Of a stretch of 9,360 nt of DNA, positions 6,078-9,360 are shown in pieces. The DNA comes from an uncultured Caulobacteraceae bacterium (GTDB lineage Bacteria; Pseudomonadota; Alphaproteobacteria; Caulobacterales; TH1-2). The stretch covers positions 1-9,360 of the forward strand of contig CALBST010000044.1 in the NCBI GenBank assembly GCA_937967425.1, written 5' to 3'. The translations under genes and the position numbers were made by a program. The notes beneath the pieces were generated by a model. The model saw only the letters and a program-made list of their open reading frames with translations, did not search any database and was not told where the DNA came from. Position 1 is the stretch's first letter. Each line of letters begins with the position of its first letter.

Positions 6078-7984
6078 TCCGGCTCGTCCAAAACTTCACG
6101 CACGCGCTTTGCCAGATCGGCGATGCGATAGGGCTTGCTCAAAATCCGCGCCGCCGGGTCCGCTTGACCGCGGCTTGAAAGCGTTTCGAGCGGATAGCCT
6201 GAAGTGAACAGGACCTTGAGCGTAGGATTGAGTTCGCGCGCGACCGCCGCAACCTCCCAGCCATTCATGCCGCCGGGCATGACGAGATCAGTGAAGAGAA
6301 GGTCGCACTCGGCGCCGCCGCGCAGCAGCGCGATCGCTTCAGGCCCGTCGCGCGCGACGATGACGCGATAGCCGATGCCTTCGAGCGATGCGATGGCGTG
6401 GCTGCGCACGAAGGCGTCGTCCTCAACAACGAGCACGCGCTCATTGCCGCCGATGGTGCGATCCTCGCCGCGGATTGGCGCCGGCGCATCGGCTTCGCGC
6501 ACGAGCGGCAAGTAGAGCCGGATGCTCGTGCCGAGGCCCGGTTCCGAATAGATATTGACGTGGCCGTTCGATTGCTTGGCGAAGCCGTAAACCATGGAAA
6601 GACCTAAGCCCGATCCTTTGCCGACGTCCTTCGTTGTGAAGAACGGTTCGAATGCGCGTTCGACGATCTCGGGCGACATGCCGCAGCCGTTATCGGTTAC
6701 GGTGATGGAGACATAGCGGCCGGGTTGGAGCCCGTCGCCCGGGAACGAAGTCTCGTCGAGGCTTACTTCTGAAATCGCCAGGGTCAGCGTGCCGCCGTCC
6801 GGCATCGCGTCTTGGGCGTTAAGCGAGAGATTGAGCAGAGCGGACTCCAGCTGCGCCGGATCCGCGAGGGCGTAGACGGGCGACGGCGCCGCAGCGATGC
6901 TGAGAATGATGTCTTCGCGCAGCGTGCGGCGCAGCAGCATGCGCATGCTTTCCACCAACAGATTGCAGTCGATCGCGCTTGGCTGCAGCACTTGGCGGCG
7001 GCTGAACGCGAGCAGGCCGCGCGTCAGCTCGGCGCCGCGCTCGGCGGCGAGCACGATAGTGTCGGCAAGCTGACGGAGATCGTCGCGCGCCTTGAGGCGG
7101 ATGCTGAGCGCCTCGGCATTGCCGAGGATGACGGTGAGAAGGTTGTTGAAATCATGCGCGATGCCGCCGGAGAGTTGGCCGACAGTCTCCATCTTCTGCG
7201 CCTGCAGCAATTGCTCCTCGGTGTGCTTGCGGCTGGTGAGATCGTGGATGATGCCGACGAAAATGGATTCGCCTTCTTGCTTGGCTTCACCGACCGAAAG
7301 ATCCATCGGGAAGCTTGAGCCGTCTTTGCGCAAGCCGGTGACTTCGCGGCCGACGCCGATGATCTTGGCGACGCCGGTTTCGGTATAATTGGCGATGTAG
7401 CCGTCATGCTCGGCGCGGTAGGGCGCGGGCATCAGCATGCGCACATTCTGGCCGATCACTTCGTCGGCGGTGTAGCCGAACAAGCGCTCGCATGCCGGAT
7501 TGAACATCAGCACACGCCCGCGCTCGTCGATGAGGATCACGCCGTCGACGGCAGTCTCGACGACGGCGCGCAAGCGTTCCGCGCCTTCGCGCAGCGCGGT
7601 TTCGGCGGCCTTGCGTTCGGTGAGATCGCGAATGATGCCGACGAAGATCGGTTTCCCGTCTTCCTCGGCTTGGGCGACGGCGAGATCCATGGGGAAGGTA
7701 GCGCCGTCCCGCCGTCGGCCAAGCACTTCGCGGCCGATGCCGATGATCTTGCGCTCGCCGGTTTCGAGATAGTTGCTGAGATACGCGTCGTGGCCGCTCT
7801 GGTACGGCTCCGGCATCAGCATTTTTACGTTGCGCCCCATCACCTCGAACGGCGCATAGCCGAACAGGCGTTCGCAAGCCGGATTGAACATCAAGATCAC
7901 GCCCTGCGCATTGATCAGGATGACGCCATCGACCGCCGTATCGACCACGGCGCGCAAACGCGACTGCTCATGGCTTGATTGCAT
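6074..7984 (-). CDS. Hybrid sensor histidine kinase: tandem FixL-like PAS, HisKA, HATPase, receiver
   Basis: 636 aa from the ATG at 7984; an in-frame GTG at 7990 would give a 4-nt GTGA overlap with the upstream regulator gene. Order: PAS1 (about 9-122), PAS2 (about 137-250), HisKA with phospho-acceptor H277 in GGIAHDFNN, HATPase with N389 (N box), DNGCGM 431-436 (G1), FEPFFTTK (F box) and GKGSGLGLS 455-463 (G2), then a receiver with acidic pocket E521-D523, phospho-acceptor D566, T594 and K617. There is no transmembrane segment, so it is cytoplasmic. Aligned to Bradyrhizobium FixL, the heme ligand H200 corresponds to H65 in PAS1 and H193 in PAS2, and R220 to R85 and R213; R206 is Asn and H214 is Lys in both. 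Heme-based oxygen sensing is therefore plausible but unproven. All catalytic boxes are intact. The internal receiver may pass phosphate on or set signal strength. It is co-transcribed with the regulator upstream. Confidence 0.95.
   Translation of the reverse strand: MQSSHEQSRLRAVVDTAVDGVILINAQGVILMFNPACERLFGYAPFEVMGRNVKMLMPEPYQSGHDAYLSNYLETGERKIIGIGREVLGRRRDGATFPMDLAVAQAEEDGKPIFVGIIRDLTERKAAETALREGAERLRAVVETAVDGVILIDERGRVLMFNPACERLFGYTADEVIGQNVRMLMPAPYRAEHDGYIANYTETGVAKIIGVGREVTGLRKDGSSFPMDLSVGEAKQEGESIFVGIIHDLTSRKHTEEQLLQAQKMETVGQLSGGIAHDFNNLLTVILGNAEALSIRLKARDDLRQLADTIVLAAERGAELTRGLLAFSRRQVLQPSAIDCNLLVESMRMLLRRTLREDIILSIAAAPSPVYALADPAQLESALLNLSLNAQDAMPDGGTLTLAISEVSLDETSFPGDGLQPGRYVSITVTDNGCGMSPEIVERAFEPFFTTKDVGKGSGLGLSMVYGFAKQSNGHVNIYSEPGLGTSIRLYLPLVREADAPAPIRGEDRTIGGNERVLVVEDDAFVRSHAIASLEGIGYRVIVARDGPEAIALLRGGAECDLLFTDLVMPGGMNGWEVAAVARELNPTLKVLFTSGYPLETLSSRGQADPAARILSKPYRIADLAKRVREVLDEPD
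7226..7576 (-). repeat. Second copy of a duplicated PAS-domain coding segment
   Basis: This stretch encodes PAS2 (residues 137-253). The segment 7610-7960 encodes PAS1 (9-125). They align without gaps over 117 residues with 79 identities by hand count (about 68%), at an offset of 128 codons. DNA identity is high in places, for example the 16-nt GCCGGATTGAACATCA is present in both. This points to an internal tandem duplication. Confidence 0.8.
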
Positions 7985-7986
7985 CG

Positions 7987-8373
7987 TCACGCTTTGCGCG
8001 CCGCGAGCACGCGTTCGATCAGCGCCGCCAATTCGCGCGCGCGAAAGGGCTTGATCAAAGTCGCGTCGGCGCCGAGTTCGCGGGCGATATCGGCGGTGTT
8101 GCGCCCATTGATCACCGCAGCGCCGGAAATCGCGATGATCGGAATGTCCGGCCAGCGCCCGCGGGCTTCGGGAATGAATTGTGCGCCGCCCGTGCCGGGC
8201 ATGTTCATGTCGGTGATGATGGCTTGAACGGACTCGCGGCTGGCAATGTCGAAGCCGGCGGCGGCGCCTGGCGCGGTAATGACGTCGAAGCCTGCGTCGC
8301 CAAGCCCAAGCGCCATCGCGTCGCGGACGAAAATGTCATCGTCGATCAGGCAAATGCGTGCGCGTTTGGTCAT
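7987..8373 (-). CDS. Single-domain (CheY-like) response regulator
   Basis: 128 aa, a complete receiver with no output domain. Acidic pocket D11-D13 (LIDDD), phospho-acceptor D55 in ITDMNMPG, switch residue S83 in AISGA, and K108 in LIKPF are all present, so it should be phosphorylatable. The ATG at 8373 has no strong Shine-Dalgarno. An 8-bp inverted repeat lies 15-35 nt upstream, and a weak promoter candidate (AAGACG, 16 nt, GATAAC, about 8434-8407) lies in the 100-bp gap to msrA. The TGA stop overlaps a GTG of the next gene (GTGA) and is 2 nt from its ATG, so translation of the kinase is probably coupled. Likely role: phosphotransfer partner or diffusible output of the hybrid kinase, or an adaptor that acts on other kinases, as known for other alphaproteobacterial receiver-only proteins. 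The target is unknown. Confidence 0.93.
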   Translation of the reverse strand: MTKRARICLIDDDIFVRDAMALGLGDAGFDVITAPGAAAGFDIASRESVQAIITDMNMPGTGGAQFIPEARGRWPDIPIIAISGAAVINGRNTADIARELGADATLIKPFRARELAALIERVLAARKA

Positions 8374-8387
8374 CGGCGCCGGGTTCG

Positions 8388-8408
8388 AGTCGCTATCCTG
8401 TAGCGACT
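8388..8408. repeat. Perfect 8-bp inverted repeat upstream of the response regulator
   Basis: AGTCGCTA-TCCTG-TAGCGACT: two 8-bp arms around a 5-bp spacer, centred 25 bp upstream of the regulator ATG (8373). Read as minus-strand RNA, the loop is CAGGA and exposes an AGGA that lies 22 nt from the ATG, too far for a normal Shine-Dalgarno. It could be an operator dyad or a leader hairpin. Confidence 0.45.
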
Positions 8409-8473
8409 GTTATCACAGCGCCGATGACTTCGTCTTGTCTTTATTTCCTTTGAGGCAACTTAGGTAATTGCCG

Positions 8474-9115
8474 TCAGGCGACGCTCAGTCCGATAGGACA
8501 AGTCACGCCTGTTCCGCCAAGGCCGCAATATCCATCCGGATTCTTGGCCAAGTATTGTTGGTGATAGGCTTCGGCGTAGTAGAATTCCGGCGCGTCGCGG
8601 AGCTCGGTGGTGATCGCGCCAAAGCCGGCGTTTTGAAGCTTCTCACCATAGGCCTTAAGCGCGGCCTCTGCGGCGCGCTTCTGCGCATCCGACGTGGTGT
8701 AGATCGCGGAACGATATTGCGTGCCGATGTCGCCGCCCTGGCGCATGCCTTGGGTGGGGTCGTGACTCTCGAAGAAGATCTTGAGCAGCTGCTCGTAGCT
8801 CACTTCTTTGGGGTCGAAGATCACGCGGACAACTTCGGTGTGACCGGTGCGGCCCGAGCAGACTTCTTCGTAGGTCGGGTTCGGCGTCGCGCCGCCGGCA
8901 TAACCCGCCGACGTGCTCCAAACGCCGGGCGTCTGCCAGAACTTGCGTTCGGCGCCCCAGAAACAGCCGAGGCCGAACACGGCTTCTTCCAAGCCGGCCG
9001 GGAAAGGCGGCTTGAGTGCGTTGCCGTTGACGAAGTGGGTGGCCGAAGTCGGGATCGGGGTGGGCCGGCCAGGGAGGATTTCGCCGGCGGAAGGCATGGT
9101 TTGAGAACGCGCCAT
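8474..9115 (-). CDS. msrA: Peptide-methionine (S)-S-oxide reductase MsrA
   Basis: 213 aa. The frame opens at 9289, but the ATG at 9115 has a GAGG Shine-Dalgarno (9125-9122) 6 nt upstream, and the longer version runs into the tRNA promoter region, so I take 9115. It reduces methionine-S-sulfoxide in proteins and free methionine, using thioredoxin. The catalytic GCFWG motif has C51. Y82, E94, D129 and Y134 match the E. coli MsrA active-site residues at identical numbers. The resolving cysteines are C197 in GYCGLGG and C206 in VTCP, so this is a three-cysteine MsrA with a C-terminal recycling pair. The N-terminal 40 residues are the usual extension of the long form; there is no signal peptide, so it is cytoplasmic. 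No MsrB domain is fused. It lies 100 bp upstream of the regulator-kinase pair on the same strand, with no convincing terminator between. A -10-like TACATT is at 9146-9141. Confidence 0.97.
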   Translation of the reverse strand: MARSQTMPSAGEILPGRPTPIPTSATHFVNGNALKPPFPAGLEEAVFGLGCFWGAERKFWQTPGVWSTSAGYAGGATPNPTYEEVCSGRTGHTEVVRVIFDPKEVSYEQLLKIFFESHDPTQGMRQGGDIGTQYRSAIYTTSDAQKRAAEAALKAYGEKLQNAGFGAITTELRDAPEFYYAEAYHQQYLAKNPDGYCGLGGTGVTCPIGLSVA

Positions 9116-9164
9116 CAGGGACCTCGTTTGAGCTGGCGTCAATGTAGGAGGCCGCCGCGCCGCG

Positions 9165-9187
9165 CGCACCCCCAAGAGCGGGGTGCG
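9165..9187. repeat. GC-rich hairpin between msrA and tRNA-Ser
   Basis: CGCACCCC-CAAGAGC-GGGGTGCG, a perfect 8-bp stem with a 7-nt loop, lies in the 191-bp divergent gap, 50-72 bp upstream of the msrA ATG. No T-run follows on either strand. It may be a protein-binding site, or chance in GC-rich DNA. The rest of the gap holds only the tRNA promoter. Confidence 0.3.
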
Positions 9188-9263
9188 GCGGCGGTCTCTG
9201 GGGAGGAGAAGGCGGCGGCTTGCGGAGCTGGATACGTTGGGGGCCGGCCTGCGGTTACGCGGG

Positions 9264-9292
9264 TTGCGCCGGAGGGCGCCGCCAGCCATAAC
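9264..9292 (+). promoter_or_regulatory. Promoter of tRNA-Ser
   Basis: TTGCGC (9264-9269), a 17-nt spacer, then CATAAC (9287-9292). In Caulobacter terms this is TTGCGCC, 14 nt, then GCCATAAC, which differs from GCTANAWC at one base. The predicted start lies around 9299, giving an 8-nt leader before the mature tRNA 5' end at 9307. Confidence 0.6.
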
Positions 9293-9306
9293 CCGCGGCG
9301 CCGGAC

Positions 9307-9360
9307 GGACAGGTGGCCGAGTGGTTGAAGGCGCACGCCTGGAACGCGTGTATGGGTGCA
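9307..9360 (+). tRNA. tRNA-Ser(GGA), 5' part only, cut by the window end
   Basis: The acceptor strand GGACAGG (9307-9313) is followed by TG, a D-arm with GCC (9316-9318) paired to GGC (9330-9332), and the anticodon stem CACGC (9334-9338) paired to GCGTG (9346-9350). The 7-nt loop CTGGAAC places anticodon GGA at 9341-9343, which reads TCC and TCT codons. The sequence GTGGCCGAGTGGTTGAAGGC is typical of class II serine tRNAs. The long variable arm begins at about 9351. The T-arm and the 3' acceptor strand are outside the window. Confidence 0.95.

Noticed and set aside
8454..8472. GGCAA...TTGCC inverted repeat just after the msrA stop, considered as a terminator
   Set aside because: Only 5 bp, extendable with a bulge, and no T-run follows on the minus strand (TCAAAGGAAATAAAG). 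Not strong enough to separate msrA from the regulator operon.
9137..9142. TTGACG (minus strand) upstream of msrA, considered as a -35 box
   Set aside because: A matching -10 at 15-18 nt would fall on the Shine-Dalgarno and start codon, and none is visible at shorter spacing.
9116..9289. 58-residue N-terminal extension of MsrA
   Set aside because: Arg/Pro-rich, without a ribosome site, and overlapping the tRNA promoter. The ATG at 9115 has GAGG 6 nt upstream and gives normal MsrA numbering.
1..9360. Search for mobile elements, CRISPR-like repeats, toxin-antitoxin or defence genes
   Set aside because: No transposase or integrase motifs, no spaced direct repeats and no small coupled toxin-antitoxin pair. 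The tRNA-Ser could serve as an integration site, but its 3' half, where such events occur, is outside the window.

Overview
The window looks like chromosomal DNA of a GC-rich alphaproteobacterium, probably from the Caulobacterales/Hyphomonadaceae neighbourhood. I infer this from the GC-rich codon use, FixL-type PAS sensor domains, -10 elements resembling the Caulobacter GCTANAWC pattern, and several lipoproteins and secreted proteins with alanine-rich signal peptides. No plasmid, phage, IS, CRISPR or defence gene is visible. It is mostly ordinary chromosome.

Layout, left to right. (1) 1-213: the 3' end of an unrecognised plus-strand gene, meeting a convergent hypothetical gene (210-632, minus) with a 4-bp stop-stop overlap. 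(2) 747-1199 (minus): a small secreted protein rich in Tyr/Asp/Arg/Gly, divergent from a DUF1428 (YbaA-like) gene at 1345-1698 (plus). (3) A strong hairpin terminator (1713-1742), then a large zinc-peptidase lipoprotein of family M3 (Dcp-like; 1762-3978, minus). (4) Divergent from it, a small lipoprotein with a LolA-like/DUF4412-like look (4180-4839), then a one-TM protein with C-terminal TPR-like helices (4959-6077). (5) On the minus strand and read right to left: methionine sulfoxide reductase A (msrA, 9115-8474), a single-domain CheY-like response regulator (8373-7987) and a hybrid histidine kinase (7984-6074). The regulator and kinase reading frames abut or overlap by 4 nt and are surely co-transcribed. 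(6) A tRNA-Ser(GGA) gene starts at 9307 behind a good promoter and runs off the window.

The most interesting locus is the two-component pair. The kinase has two PAS domains, about 68% identical to each other by hand count. Both keep the His and Arg that in Bradyrhizobium FixL are the proximal heme ligand (H200) and the distal O2-contacting residue (R220). That makes it a candidate twin-heme oxygen or redox sensor. It has no transmembrane segment, carries its own receiver domain and is paired with a receiver-only protein, so the output is probably a phosphorelay or protein-protein interaction, not direct DNA binding. The adjacent msrA fits an oxidative-stress theme, but a shared transcript is not proven.

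Other points worth checking are a probable leaderless mRNA at 632, two convergent gene pairs with 4-bp stop overlaps, an 8-bp perfect inverted repeat in front of the response regulator, a GUAA-capped hairpin between 4839 and 4959, and an 11-bp tandem repeat in the 1200-1344 divergent promoter region.
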